In this document: positions 10,966 through 22,514 of the stretch, piece after piece
Position numbering within the stretch: position 1 is the first letter of the stretch
Layout of the letters: every line of letters begins with the position of its first letter
Assembly: GCA_031002005.1 (NCBI GenBank)
Contig: CM061919.1
Span: 177,427,121-177,491,120, forward strand
DNA length: 64,000 nt
Source of the DNA: Vandiemenella viatica
Lineage: Eukaryota > Arthropoda > Insecta > Orthoptera > Morabidae
Direction: 5' to 3'
Translations under genes and position numbers: made by a program
Notes under the pieces: generated by a model
Seen by the model: the letters and a program-made list of their open reading frames with translations, nothing else
What the model was told of the DNA's origin: nothing
Databases searched by the model: none

Positions 10966-11373
10966 CATCAATCTAAACTAAATCAAAATCCAGCCGGAAT
11001 ATTTGTTGTGAATCGTGTTCATCTAAAAATTATGTTAATTTTGTAAATTTATCAGTATAACGACATCATCTCGGAATCAAACATACTCTATTTTATCCAT
11101 GTCGATACGGCCTATATGTAGGATAAATCGAAACTCCATTGGAAAGTATTTGCTGTGAATCATGTTCAACGAAAATTTTACCCACATTTCTCATTTTTCC
11201 AACGTCATAAAATGAAAAAACATACTCTGTTTTACTCGCTCTACGATGGGCTGTACTTTAATCGACCAGTAGTTTTCGAAGTAGTTACTTTCGACGGAAA
11301 ACCGACATTAAAAAAAAAAAAAAAACAATTAAACTTAAATGTATACTTTTCCTGGTTACACTTTTAATATAAG

Positions 11374-11480
11374 GGGGCATGTGTAAATTACGTCACACGT
11401 TAATGGGGAGGGAGGGAATCAACATCTTGTTATAAGGGGAATAGAGGACGAGTCATAAGATTCGTGACATCACATGTATA
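11374..11480. mobile_element. Possible short GGGGGC-ended MITE
   Basis: The left end reads AGGGGGCATGTGTAAATTAC, close to the ends of the element at 45681-46077. The right side has a weakly complementary GTGACATCACATGTATAATTT. The right terminus is not well conserved, so the limits are approximate. Confidence 0.4.
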
Positions 11481-12345
11481 ATTTATATAACTTTTTGGCA
11501 TTGACATCCGCGCGAGTTCACGCTCGCTGTACTTACTGTGTCGCGCGTCTGCCGCCATCGACATACGCCGAAAGTCCAATACCGCCTATGTGGTTTTGGC
11601 AAAATATGAATTTTGCATACTTATTCGTGTGGCATCTATGGTCTATATCTTACTTCATACAAAGCCACTAACCAATAAAAGCAATCACGTAAGAGGCAAC
11701 AAGAGGTTTTGGCCATCACGAAGATTCTTCCTAAAAAAATTGCAAATAGACGTGACAGGGAAGTTCTTTGTTCGATAAACGATGACAATGCTATATGATT
11801 GGATGAAGAAAGTATTGACATATCGAATGTTTCTAACATTATCCAAATCTAGAACTAAGTGACTGCTCGCCATTCACAAATAATGTAAGAGGATGAGTTC
11901 AAAATCCTTGGCCACAAGATGATTAAATTTTGTATCATTCTTTTCATTAATCACGGTTTGTCAATTTTCTCAAATATTTAATTTGTTGTTGGTGTAGTGA
12001 AAAATATTTAAATAATATGTAAATAATTTTGGAAGTTCTGTTTAAATTTAATAATTTCTAAATTTAAATATGTGACTTCACACCAGGGGAAGGTCGCAAA
12101 AATGTGACCACCAAAAATCTTAAAATTCATCTGATATGATTTGTGGATGTGTCCTAAGTATCGATTACATTATTTTGTTGTACTCTTTTTTAACATTACG
12201 CATAGTAATGGTTCAGCGACTATGTATTAACTGGGTGACCAGCGCTATAATTAAAATAAAGTTATCCTTCACGATAACGTCTTCATCCATTCAGCCTGCT
12301 CCAGCTAAACACGGGGATTTGTAGACACTTCGAAGTAAAAGAAAA
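11481..12345. other. No recognised gene; AT-rich after 11700
   Basis: A small GC-richer patch lies at 11505-11585, followed by AT-rich sequence. Short frames only, none recognised. Confidence 0.3.
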
Positions 12346-12349
12346 ATTT

Positions 12350-12952
12350 TCATGTGGCATTAGTGTTCAGGGAGGAAAGTTCAATATGCTACGATTTGCT
12401 GATGACATTGTCTTGTTAGCAGAACAGGCTGATGATATTGAATGGCATGAACAAAACGCTGAAGGAAGATTTCTAACTTAATGTAAATCAAAGCAAAACA
12501 AAAGTGATGAAATGTAGCATAAATTATACCAATCACAGTAGATTAAATATAAAAATAGGATCGGATGCAATAGGAGAAGTAAGTGAATTCTGCTACTTGG
12601 GAAGCAAAATTACAACCGATGGCCGAAGCAGGAATGATATTAAAAGCAGAATAGCACTGAAAATTAAGTGGACAGACAAAGTACGAAATGAACGAATTTT
12701 GGAAATGATGGGTGAGGAAAGAGGTTTGTGGAGGAAGCTTACAGAAAGAAGTGACAGGCTGGTAGGATAATTTGTTAGTGGAGTGAACAGTCGAAGGTAA
12801 GAAGTGTAGAGGAAGACAGAGATTAGAATATATGAAGCTGATAATTGGGGATGTGGGTTGTAAGAGATATGTAGACATGAAGAGGTTAGCACAAGATAGG
12901 ATGGGATGGAGGATTGCACCAAACCAGTCGAAATATTGATGACAGGAAAAAA
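12350..12952 (+). pseudogene. RTE/L2-like LINE, 3' fragment with poly(A)
   Basis: The fragment begins in the reverse transcriptase catalytic region with FNMLRFADDIVLLAEQ near 12385. It continues through IGSDAIGEVSEFCYLGSKIT and DGRSRNDIKSRIAL, then a C-terminal region with KIKWTDKVRNERILEMMGEE and RGRQRLEYMK. It ends with CCAGTCGAAATATTGATGACAG and an A run at about 12949. Frame changes occur near 12440, 12660 and 12770. It is the same family as the minus-strand copy at 36267-37735, so it is a 5'-truncated insertion. The clade is not certain. Confidence 0.8.
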
Positions 12953-12959
12953 AAAAACA

Positions 12960-13254
12960 TTTTCAGGTCCTGGGAGGATGTATCGAGCTCTATCTTCACC
13001 ATTTCTCAGCGTTTTGAAGCTGGAGGATATTCAATTGCATTTGAAGTAGCTGTCACTTGCCTAGCATACAGACCATTACTGTAATTAGTTTTTTAAACGA
13101 ACCAGGTCACGGGACATGTTAAGAAATGCAAGTTTCGTATTTGTCAGGTGCTCTGAAAGGGAGTAGGATTATTCTCATTTATTGCTCCAGTGATAATGTA
13201 AATTTTCATTCTTGTTTGACCGACTATACAAGAGATTTGTGAGAGTGGATCAAA
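12960..13254. other. No recognised feature
   Basis: Short interval between a LINE tail and a SINE; no coding similarity or repeat seen. Confidence 0.3.
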
Positions 13255-13478
13255 AAAAAATTTTACTACCTTAACGCCTCGTCGTCGTCGAGATCATTGG
13301 GGACAAGAATCTGGAAGGAATTCAGACAAAAGTCGTTAAATGAACCACCCAGTTAATCACATGCAGATTTAGGGAAACGATGGTAAAACAAAATCTGGAT
13401 ATCCAGAGTGGGATATGAACCAGGGTACTCCGGAAAGCCAGGCCCGAACGTTACCGCAGATCCACTGGCTTGGTGAGA
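13255..13478 (-). mobile_element. SINE family A, diverged copy
   Basis: The minus-strand copy is recognised from its tail (CGCCTCGTCGTCGTCGAG on the plus strand), the GACAAG...GGAAGGAATTC block and the decayed head with GGATATGAACC where the B-box complement GGATTCGAACC is expected. The middle has extra changes. Older than the copies at 9838 and 28945. Confidence 0.75.
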
Positions 13479-15345
13479 GATTACTGTAAAATGACCTTGA
13501 AAACTGACAGTAAAGCAAGATGTGAGTATAATACCATTCAGACCTAATAGTTAGTCGCCGAAATTTAGTAAAACTAGTGATCGCCCAGGGGTCGAAATTC
13601 GATCGTAATTCGTTAAGTTATGTAGTTTCTTTCGTAAAAGTGTAATAATCATAATTCGAATTTGTTCTATTTCGTTTGCATAGATATAATACGTACTGTA
13701 TACATTGACAACGTTGGCTGCGAGTGTGTGCCAATACTTTATTAGCTTGTGTTGTTTGCCTTAATTCCCTGCAATACCTATAAAATTAAAGTCATAAACT
13801 CCACACGTGGCTGTATCCTGAATTTTAGCTTCTGAACTAACCATAGCATATGATGAAATGTATTTACGAATGTTTTCAAAATAATTTTTGACATTCTATT
13901 TATCGATGATTCATCATACAATAATTTAAAATATTCATTTTGACTTAAGACCGGTAAAATTGCTACATGACTACATGAAGTAAATTCAGTCCTTTCACCT
14001 GAAGTAACTTCTGATTCGAAATGTTTTGAATTACAAAACCTACAGTGTAAATTCGAAACTATCAAAATTTCTTCGACTGCCATTTAGTGCGCATTTAAAT
14101 GTATCCATCAAAATAATTTAATCATTTTGTGTGTTCACTATTTAAATTTGGTCTATCATTATTTTGAACTTCACGGAAATAGGTATTCCTTCTTTTCTCT
14201 CTCCGACCTGTCAATGTTCTATATCGAGACATAATGGAAGTAGGTGAAAATATCTGAATAAAAATAAATAAATAAAATCGTAACGAAATTACTGAAATTC
14301 AAAAATCAAAAGACCATTGACCAAAGTTTAACCTTTTAAATTATAAAAGGACCATATAGTATCTGACAGAATCGCTAAATTCCTTTTCGAAGTGTTCCTT
14401 TTATAAATTCAAAGAATAATCTCTGTTTTATGTGCTTTATGTCTTTCACCAAAGACCACAGAGTATCTCAATAGTGGAAATACTTGTCAGATGGTTGGCT
14501 CCGATCCGATTTCACGTACACACACGTTCGCGAATTTACTTCTTATTTAATAATGTATCTGTAACATGTATTAACTATGCTTATTATTATTATTATTTTC
14601 TTTACTCTTGACCAACGACCGCAGACATTGGCAGGATCGCTAAGTGTCGCTGCAACTAAAAAAAGAATTGACTGTAAACAACGAATGTTTTATTTTACTT
14701 AATGTATTTGTAACACACATTATATATAAATTTTAGCTTTCTGCACTTCTTCCTCATATAAACTTTAACTATGCCAAATCTCACACTTCTCCGTGCGCGC
14801 AATGTTCTTAATAAGGGCTCCGAAGTTTTTGCTTTGCGTATTAATATATAGTTTTTGATTTTTGCATCTCGAGTTGTTAAGTTCTCAAAAACGGATCCCA
14901 AATATCCTGAGAGTAGCGAACACGATTTCAGGGCTTGCCAGATGATTAATTTCTAAATTGATCTCTGAATTTATTGCTTTTATGTTACGGCTGTATGAAA
15001 TAAATACAAGCTTATATGACGTCCTCTCATTTGAAATACTGATAGCAAAACAAGAAGTAGTTTTAAAATCATTCAAACCAAAGAGGTGGTCACCGAAATG
15101 CGAAATTTTGTAAAATTCTAATTTTTACATTTCGAGTTCATAGGTTTTCAAAAATGGATCCAAAATAATATCCTGAGAATAGCGAATGCGATTTCAGGGC
15201 TTGCCAGAATGATAATTTGAAATTAATCTGTGAATTTTGTGATCGATCGTACATTTATTGCTGCCGTAAGAAATATATAACATTTTATATGATTCTCTCT
15301 CACTCATGATCTTTGGTTTTGATTCGTAGTCCGACTATCGAAATT
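13479..15345. other. Long AT-rich interval with no recognised gene
   Basis: A 101-codon minus frame (13778-14083) is present without recognisable similarity. Simple repeats include AAATAAATAAAT near 14260 and TTATTATTATTAT near 14582. Two segments, 14885-15030 and 15130-15260, share ATCCTGAGA.TAGCGAA..CGATTTCAGGGCTTGCCAGA and neighbouring sequence, so they form a diverged direct duplication of about 240 bp spacing. Confidence 0.4.
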
Positions 15346-15349
15346 TCAG

Positions 15350-15670
15350 TTACGGACGCGACCCTTTGACCTTGACGCCGCGACCAGTTGGTACGTGAAT
15401 GATACCGTGGGAGGCTGCGTGCGTGATGATCGATAAGGGCCGCAGCCGCCGTACTACGGACCACTTCGTGCGCACTCGGGCCCCGCCGGCGACCTCGTCA
15501 GCAGTCGTGTATGTTCGGGTTTCCCGGCTCCGAGCCGAGCCAAGGCCGAGGCCGCCGGGCCCGGCCCAGCGCCAAGGCCGCCAGACGACGGGCGCGCGGG
15601 TCAATGCACTCCGTGCTCTGCTCCAGACAGCTCGCATTCCACCGCCGTCCCCGTGCGCTATGACTGACTC
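15350..15670 (+). promoter_or_regulatory. CpG island, candidate promoter
   Basis: About 320 bp of strongly GC- and CpG-rich sequence stands out from AT-rich surroundings, with runs such as GGCCGAGGCCGCCGGGCC. It does not match any repeat family seen in the window. Such islands usually mark promoters. The plus-strand frame that runs through it continues into the candidate exon at 15660-15791. No TATA box is obvious. Confidence 0.45.
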
Positions 15671-15791
15671 TCAAATCGGCAGTTCACAAACCTCACCTGC
15701 TAATGCTGAGCCATACTATATTCCAGTTCCTTCCACGTCCGCTGTCTCAAAAATAAGTGATTTTTCAACAAGAGTTAGAACGGCAACCAAG
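15660..15791 (+). CDS. Candidate first coding exon of a host gene
   Basis: An ATG at the 3' edge of the CpG island opens a 44-codon frame beginning MTDSQIGSSQTSPANAEPYY. It ends in ...TATK immediately before a splice-donor-like AAG|GTGTAAAG at 15791/15792, giving a phase-0 exon. The peptide is Ser/Thr/Pro-rich and low in hydrophobics, as expected of a disordered N terminus. The frame is also open upstream to an ATG at 15399, so the start is not settled. I cannot identify a product and find no convincing next exon within the window. Confidence 0.33.
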
Positions 15792-15862
15792 GTGTAAAGG
15801 AAGATATGATTGAGATCGGAATAATATGTGGATAATGGAAACAAAGAAACTACCATTAGGCA

Positions 15863-16212
15863 CCGAAAATAAGATGGGATAGTGAAAAATAACCCGTCAC
15901 TTACCACATATGAAGGCAGGAGGGCGAAATGAACACGTAAAGAATACAAAAAAACACAAACAACTCACAGTATAATTATAACATTAGTCACGTAGGAGGC
16001 GAGAAATGCGACAGGAGGAAAGGTGTGACCACATCTCGATCCGCCACACATGCATCTATTCATGCCTCCTAAAAGATTAAGGTTATTAACCGGAATATTG
16101 TGAAGTTGTTTGTGTTTTTTTGTGTGTGTGTTTTTACGTGTTTATGTCGCCCTCCTGCCTTCATCTGAGGTAAGTGACCGGTTATTTTTTCCTACCCTAT
16201 CTTATTTTCATA
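15863..16212. repeat. Fold-back element with about 105-bp arms
   Basis: The left arm (15863-15970) contains GAAAATAAGATGGGATAG and ATGAAGGCAGGAGGGCGA. The right arm (16102-16212) carries their reverse complements with scattered mismatches. The spacer is about 130 bp. Long terminal inverted repeats without coding capacity suggest a MITE or fold-back transposon. The target duplication is not clear. The element lies just downstream of the candidate exon, in what would be its first intron. Confidence 0.75.
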
Positions 16213-18530
16213 AAATATAATACAAGATAGAGTAACTTTCAGATGACTGATCCACAAATTTCCAGGATTTTCAGGAAAAGGAGGAAATGTGGATACAGGA
16301 AAGGAGGAAACAGCAAAGTGAAACGGCGAACAACTATTGGAAATCAAGAAAAGTAGAATCAAAATGAAAGAACAGTGTTACTTTTCGTGACTCTTAGATG
16401 GCAGAGATCGAGAAGAAGAAGAAATGAAAAAGCAACGTCACTAAATAAATATTATTGGTTCAAGAATCATACGAATGCGTCAGGTACTACTTTCTTCCGC
16501 CTAGATGTTGAGGCAATGTAGTTGTACTTGTAATTAGTTTAATGCTCCAAACACAATTAGAAAGGTTCTCACCCCTTTTTTGAGGGCAACGTACACAGAA
16601 TATGTATTAAATTGAATACAATAAAAAACGTTTTAGTTGTTATACATTTCGCGAAATTGTTTGACAACTGGTACAAATATACCGAACAAAAAAAATAAAA
16701 AATCTCTGTCAAATGATTTTTTTATTTTTTGAAGTACTAAATTTGTTAAAATCACTCATTCAGTTATGTTGCGATAAGCATGAACTCCAAAAAAGATAGC
16801 TATAGTTTTCTTGAAGAATGTAGGAAGGCACATATTACTGTAAATATTGAAGTAGTTTTTGGATCAATAGTTTCGAAAATGAATGAGATTAAAAAAAAAA
16901 ATTAAAACCTACAACAAAACTTGAAATAAATAATATCTAAACATTTTTAAAGTTTAGATAACCGCTTTTATATGATGAAGCATACATAACCCCCCTATAA
17001 ATATTTTTATCCCACATGATTTTTCCAATTTTTTTCAGTATCGTGTTAAGGGTAGCAACGACTAAAGTAGTGATTTAAAGGTTTTATAAGGTATGAGGAT
17101 GTGATTACGGACGGACAAACAGCGAATCTTGTTTTTCACTCACAAGAGATGGGATCATAAAAAGAATTGATATCGCACAATAAAGCCATTATGTTTAATT
17201 CAACAAAGAATACTTTTATATCATACCTAGATAATAACATTTTTCTTAGACTACTTAGTTCCTTTTTGGGGCAAAATATTTCTTCGTCTCTTTATATAGT
17301 ACTTTGCCTTTTGCCTAACACATTCAAAATGGTTCATTCATTTACAATACAATGTGAAGTGACCCGATATACGAACATCATCTTCTACTCTACGTTTCTT
17401 ATGATATCATTCGTCTTTACTTTTTCTATTTGGTTGCATGCATTCTGGTTACGTGCCTGTCCTATTTCCATTTCTTAATTCGTATCTGCTTTGCAGTCTT
17501 GTCATACCTCTTTTTTACCTGATTTCTGTGTTACGAAACGATAACTCAAATAGCCAAATTTCAATTTTTTTTTTTTTTGATCAAAGGATACGTCTAGCTC
17601 CAAATTTGAGGACGGGCAGAACACGGGGATCTATTTTTGTTATTAAGTAGAGTGTAACATTATCACTAACAGCCAAATCATTTTTGTATTAATTTATTAT
17701 TTTTTAATATTGGATTATGTTGCATTTATTAATCATAAGTATCTTGAATAATTATATTAAGATTTGTAACTTGATTTGTAATATTGTTGGGTACAGACTG
17801 TAGTTTGTTTAGTAATCGAAATAGTATAGCGTTGTCAGATTTAAATAAAAATATTTATTTGACGCTAGCCAACACAGTTGTGCAGGCAGGGGTTGTTGAT
17901 TGGGCGCCTGCATTGTAACAAAGCAGGGCGCGGGTAGTATGCGTGTCGTGCCGCTTGGAGAAGGTTGTATAGTTAAAGTGACCGTTTATCTTTTCGTCAC
18001 AGCGGGAAACATGAGGAATTTTTTTCGTCAGAGCGAGATAGCTGAGGAATTTTGTGAAAAAAAAATGCTTTATTGTTTTACTAGTGTTTATTCAGAAACG
18101 AAGAACACGTGTAATAAGTAGAATGTATTACACGTTAGCTGCCTTCCTTAGCCTTAGTGTCTGATATCTAACCTCTAACTAGGCAGTAGTTTAGTATTTA
18201 TCGGCGGAACAAATCAGTTTCAAAATATCGGGTGAGGCCAAAAACAACTTAAAAAAAAAATATAATATACAATCATTTAAGCTTTAGTCTGGAAGTATTT
18301 TGTCAAAATTTGTTTTTCGGCATTAAAAGTGGGAATTCCATTTTCATATATTTTTCGATTAACTACTAATGAGGGAGGGAGCCAAGGTAAGGCAAGTGCC
18401 CCACCGTGGTTACGACCATGGACTTAGCCCAACTACGAGTCGAAGTGTCAAATACATTAGGTAGTCAATCACATCACTCTCTGGAAGCCATTGCGCCTGA
18501 AGTAATAATTTGTTCAAGTTGACTACGGGA
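16213..18530. other. AT-rich interval with no recognised gene
   Basis: Contains short frames at 17167-17478 (103 codons, hydrophobic) and 17900-18121 (73 codons), neither recognised. A run of T near 17567 and A-rich tracts are the only simple repeats. Confidence 0.3.
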
Positions 18531-18531
18531 G

Positions 18532-18535
<4 letters not shown>

Positions 18536-18567
<32 letters not shown>

Positions 18568-18772
18568 GCCTCGTCGACGGCTAAGGTCATTAGAGGCGGG
18601 ATGGGACTGGGGACAAGGAACTAGAAAGAATTCGGCCATTGCATTTTTGAAGGAAACATCCCGGCATTCGCCTGGAGTGATTTGGGGAAACCATGGAAAC
18701 CCCAAATCTGGATGCCCGGACGGGGATTCGAACCCACGTCCTCCCGAATGCAAGACCAGGGGAGTAAAAAGA
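18536..18772 (-). mobile_element. SINE family A with long T run (A tail on its own strand)
   Basis: A run of about 30 T residues (18535-18565) precedes ACGCCTCGTCGACGGCTAAGG, the complement of the SINE tail. The CAAATCACTCC and GGTTTCCATGG blocks and the B-box complement GGATTCGAACC follow. The long pure tail suggests a relatively young copy. The head is cut at about CGAATGCAAGACC, so it lacks the first 30-40 bases. Confidence 0.88.
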
Positions 18773-19420
18773 AACGTCATACTAAACTAGGATAAGATTA
18801 AATGGCGCATGTTTAAATAAAGTCACCTCGTGCTTACCAGTTTCAACTTAGGCGGTTTTCTCTAATCATTTAAGCGAATTCTTAGAGGACACATTTCCCA
18901 TGTTAGTAGGTAAACTTTCAACGACTGGAATAACACAGGACACATCAACATTAAACTTACACGGTTCACGGAGGGATGGCGGCACTTTCTTCCGGTAAAT
19001 TTTGTCATCTTAAATGACCTTAGAAGCAGAAAAAATATTCAGCTAGAACGAAAATCATGCTAACGATATTGAACCATTAAATAACTAATTTATTTATTAA
19101 TTTGAATTTTAGCGTATCTTTTTGGTATGAAATGTTTAAAACGAAGTAAGACTTGTGATATTCATTAATTATCTTACAGGTAACGGATGAAACGAAAAAA
19201 TGAAGAGGAAAACGGACAGTATAGTAGCACATAACTGAAGCTGTACATTGTAAGTGGTGTCTCGAGGACAGATTGACTAAAGTTTGTAAGATATGGAGGA
19301 ATGAATCGAGAGTTTGATGACAAACGGGAAAATTCATATTCAGATCTGAAAATTTTCTTTGTGAAATCTGAGATGGTACACATGACTTTTCTATGAAAAT
19401 ATAATTAAAAATAAAAATTA
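18773..19420. other. No recognised gene
   Basis: AT-rich sequence with short frames only. No repeat family identified. Confidence 0.3.
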
Positions 19421-19493
19421 TGTTTTCGCCCGGGATCGAACCGGGGACCTTCCGCGTGTTAGGCGGATGTGATAACCACTACACCACGAAAAC
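19421..19493 (-). tRNA. tRNA-Val (anticodon AAC)
   Basis: The 73-nt minus-strand sequence folds as a complete cloverleaf. The acceptor stem GTTTTCG pairs with CGAAAAC, with discriminator A. The D arm is GTGTAGTGGTTATCAC. The anticodon stem TCCGC pairs with GCGGA around CTAACAC, giving anticodon AAC. The T arm CCCGG/CCGGG surrounds TTCGATC. All stems are perfect, and internal A and B boxes are present. A T5 run follows within about 10 nt of the 3' end and would stop RNA polymerase III. No SINE body follows, so this is a genuine gene for decoding valine codons. No intron is seen. Confidence 0.97.
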
Positions 19494-19785
19494 TGATGAC
19501 GTAGTGGATTCAGAATGTAAGAACTTAATAAGAACTGTTATTGTAGATAAGAGCTACTGATAATATTTGTCGTGTTGATGTATCGCTGCTCTAGGGCAAA
19601 AAATAGCTTCACATACTCTGCGTGTTAGAATGAAATTTATTCTTATTGACATCTCACGACTTAAAATTCATAGGTTTAGTGCCTGATGACGCATTTACGT
19701 CAGATGTACGACATCGTACATCGTTTATGTATATTCCTACAAGTATTAAGTTTCTTCCATACTGGCAAATAAGGGCAGGGAGATT
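19494..19785. other. tRNA upstream flank, nothing recognised
   Basis: Contains a short hairpin-rich stretch around 19680-19720 (GATGACGCATTTACGTCAGATG, then ACGACATCGTACATCG). Otherwise unassigned. Confidence 0.3.
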
Positions 19786-20340
19786 AATTTAATTTAATTG
19801 CGATGGAGTACACGCTTCAGTGGCAATTCCCGTAGTCTTCTAATCACCCCCTTTTTATTTTTTAATTATTTTTTATAATTTGAGTGATAAATTAATCTCA
19901 CGTCTGCTTTTACGATTTACGAAATTCCTTCAGCCTTTTGGTAAATTCATCACTATACGTGGTAACTCGTTCCAATCCCTGACACTCCTAGCCACAAAAG
20001 AAAATTTTCCCACCCCCTGATGCATGAAATCGAGTTCCAGCTTGTGGTCATGGTCATCTTTCTCCTTCCATGCACTACTACTAATTCCTCGACCAATATC
20101 CCTCCAAGCCCCATCAGCAACATATGTCTTGCACAGTACATTCCCAGCACTCTCTTCGTCCTTCTCCCGTCCTGCAATGACTCCCAATACAGCTCCTTCA
20201 CCATATCAGTCACCGAATGGGTCCTGCACGCCTATCTGATACAAAAAATGTGGGTCGGAAACAATACCACCATATTCAAACAATGGTCTGTCCAAACGTT
20301 TTGTAACCCAATTCTGTAACTTTTCTGGTACATCGTCTTA
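19786..20340 (-). pseudogene. CR1 LINE, 3' end (RT C terminus and 3' UTR)
   Basis: On the minus strand the reading runs from a region matching LVRPLLEYGGVVWDPHF (decayed), through KDDHDHKLELDFMHQGVGKF and VRDWNELPR, to a 3' UTR. The UTR ends with the family signature: GGCAATT...ACTGAAGCGTGTACTCCATC, then AATTAAATTAAATTAATC. The short ATTAA repeats at the end are the CR1-style 3' tail. Frame shifts split the coding part. 5'-truncated copy of the family seen intact at 62.2-63.0 kb. Confidence 0.82.
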
Positions 20341-20850
20341 TCACCCTCAGTCCCCTGTTTCATAATTCCGTAAAGGCATGTTCAAAATTCGCAACGTAAT
20401 GAAAAATCACTGTTTCGTGAAGTTATAAGCGTTTTTTATGGTCATAAATAATGAAGAGAGGCACGAAAAATAATTTGTAATTTGTTGTTACGAATTTTTA
20501 GGATAACTTAATCCTTTATCTCGGATTTTGTGTCCGAATGTATTAAGAATTATTTGTGGTTCATCTTTTAACGCTAAGAACAGATTATCATTTCTTGCTC
20601 CGGTGCCATACCACCTAATACATACCACAGATTTTAAGATTTCAAATTGTGATAATGTCTCGAAAATCGGGATTGCACAATTTGTGTGATGTCATTTTAA
20701 TAAATAGACACATACTGTCCATAACTGATTTACATGTTGTAATATGGAGATTGTACGTCCATTGTTGCAAACTGTTTTCTTTTCGAGCAATTTCAGTCGA
20801 CGAAGCAGGTTGATAACTGAATATTTGTTGGACGGAAATTTGACTTCTTA
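20341..20850. other. AT-rich, nothing recognised
   Basis: No coding similarity or defined repeat found. Confidence 0.3.
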
Positions 20851-20851
20851 A

Positions 20852-21022
20852 AGCGAGCGTAGTGGGTGAACAGTAATACTGTGGCCTCGCATTCGGAAAG
20901 ACACGGGTTCGAATCCCCGTCGTATCATCCAGATTAGAGTTTTCCATGATTTCCGCAAATCACTCCAGGCGAATGCCGGGATGATTAATTTAGGCGTCTA
21001 GGCGTAAAGCGATAGCAAAAAT
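20852..21022 (+). mobile_element. SINE family A, shortened copy
   Basis: The head GAGCGTAGTGGGTGAACAGT and B-box GGTTCGAATCC are followed by TTTTCCATGATTTCC and CAAATCACTCCAGGCGAATG. The central block is then deleted, joining directly to TAGGCGTAAAGCGATA. No clear target duplication remains. Confidence 0.82.
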
Positions 21023-22165
21023 GAAAAATCCTGCGAGACCATGTTGATGAACCAAAGACATGCTGAGGATCGGTGAGATTAGCTGGTAGATCGTTCTACA
21101 AAGATTGTTGAAGTAGCACCTAGTCTAATGACATAAATAAGACTTGAGCACAGTGGATTGACTGATCCTAATGATATTCCTTTAAATCATCTTCAATACA
21201 GCAGAATTCAGAAACTGATTCACGTTATTCATCATTCGATTAAAAAAAATTAGAATCTTACTATACGTTTTTGTGTATCCTTAGAACATCGTTGGCTCCC
21301 AATTGCTTTTTTGTTTTTTTGTTGTTTTTTTGTTTTTTTGTTTTTTTGTTTGTTGATAAAGTGTCTGTTGTACTATGTAATGGATATACAAAAAGCCACC
21401 ATTTATCACTGAGAAAAACGTGACGGCTGTGACAAACAAAATGTAGAGAGGCACGTTTTCAGTTAAAGAGGGCAGAAGACATAGACCGATATTTTTAGTT
21501 ATGTATATATTTTGTGTTCCACCACCACCGAGCTGTCTTTCTGAAGTGAATAATAGTTTCTATCTCTAGCTTCAAGGTATTTTCCCCACCAAGTAACTTT
21601 TTACCCCACGCGAGCCATTAATATTTTCCTGTTAACTGGAAAAAAAAACAAACAACAGTTTGACTGGTGCCGAAATCAACGTGGGACCTTTTGCCGACAA
21701 AAAAATTTAGTTTGTACGATCGCTAATAGCAGAGATATATATAGCACATTCTTATTTCAAATGCTTTCTCCTTTTCATGTCCTACTAGCAGTCTTGATAA
21801 ATTTTTCTATAATTGCCGTCTGTTTGACTATGTTTCTACCTGTAACCATTTGTTCTACGAATAAAATGACTCAGCAGTGATTAATGTATTTGTTCGCAGT
21901 TTGTCATTAATTTCTATACACCTGAGTTGGTTTTTAATTTTTTGATGGAAGTACATACCTTATGTTAAAATTTAAAGTGTTTAAAAGCCAGCTAAAACAT
22001 GCCTTTGCAACGTGTAGCAGACAAACAACACCCGTGACGTCACACATTGTATCGATAAGTAACGTCTTGTTTGTTTCTTTGAATTGGTGTATAAACTGTT
22101 GGAATTATTATTTTATAAATGGTGTGTAGTACAGAAATGTACAACCACAACAACAAACCTCTATC
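21023..22165. other. No recognised gene; T/G low-complexity tract
   Basis: A TTTTTTTG-type low-complexity tract runs from 21306 to 21352. The rest is AT-rich unassigned sequence. A run of 17 C residues lies at about 22166-22182, just before the next SINE. Confidence 0.35.
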
Positions 22166-22187
22166 CCCCCCCCCCCCCCCCAACCCA

Positions 22188-22415
22188 CCGAGCGTGGTGG
22201 GTGAGCGGTTAACGTTCTTGCCTCGCATTAGGGAGGAAGCCGGTTCGAATCCCCGTCCGAGCATTCAGATTTGGGTTTTCGATGGTTTCCCCAAATCACT
22301 CCAGGTGAATGCCGGAATGCTTCCTTAAAAGGCCACGGCCGATTTCCTTCCCCGTTCCTTATACCCAGTCTCATTCCACCTGGACATCGACGAGGCGTAA
22401 AGCCATAAATGAAAA
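22188..22415 (+). mobile_element. SINE family A, full copy
   Basis: Starts CCGAGCGTGGTGGGTGAGCG, with B-box GGTTCGAATCC, GGGTTTTCGATGG, CAAATCACTCCAGGTGAATG and CGACGAGGCGTAAAGCCATA. An A-rich tail follows. It is immediately preceded by the C17 tract. Confidence 0.92.
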
Positions 22416-22514
22416 AAATTTTAAAAAATGTTCCCACAATGGCTGAAATACGGAAACCTTGCTACAGCTTGCTCATGGAAACCTAGAGTTTATAGCGACT
22501 AATTCACATATCCT

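Larger units (their letters stand above)
10360..11290 (+). repeat. Diverged tandem repeat interrupted by a hAT remnant
   Basis: A loose unit recurs: GTTCAACGAAAA-type sequence, then AAACATACTCTATTTTA, then a GGGCTGTACT-type end. Copies end near 10395, 10548, 11118 and 11262. Uninterrupted units are roughly 145-155 bp. The hAT remnant at about 10555-10965 separates the second and third. No coding capacity is seen. Confidence 0.5.

Noticed and set aside
15350..15637. 95-codon minus-strand frame in the CpG island
   Set aside because: CpG-rich DNA has few stops in any frame; no donor, start context or similarity supports it.
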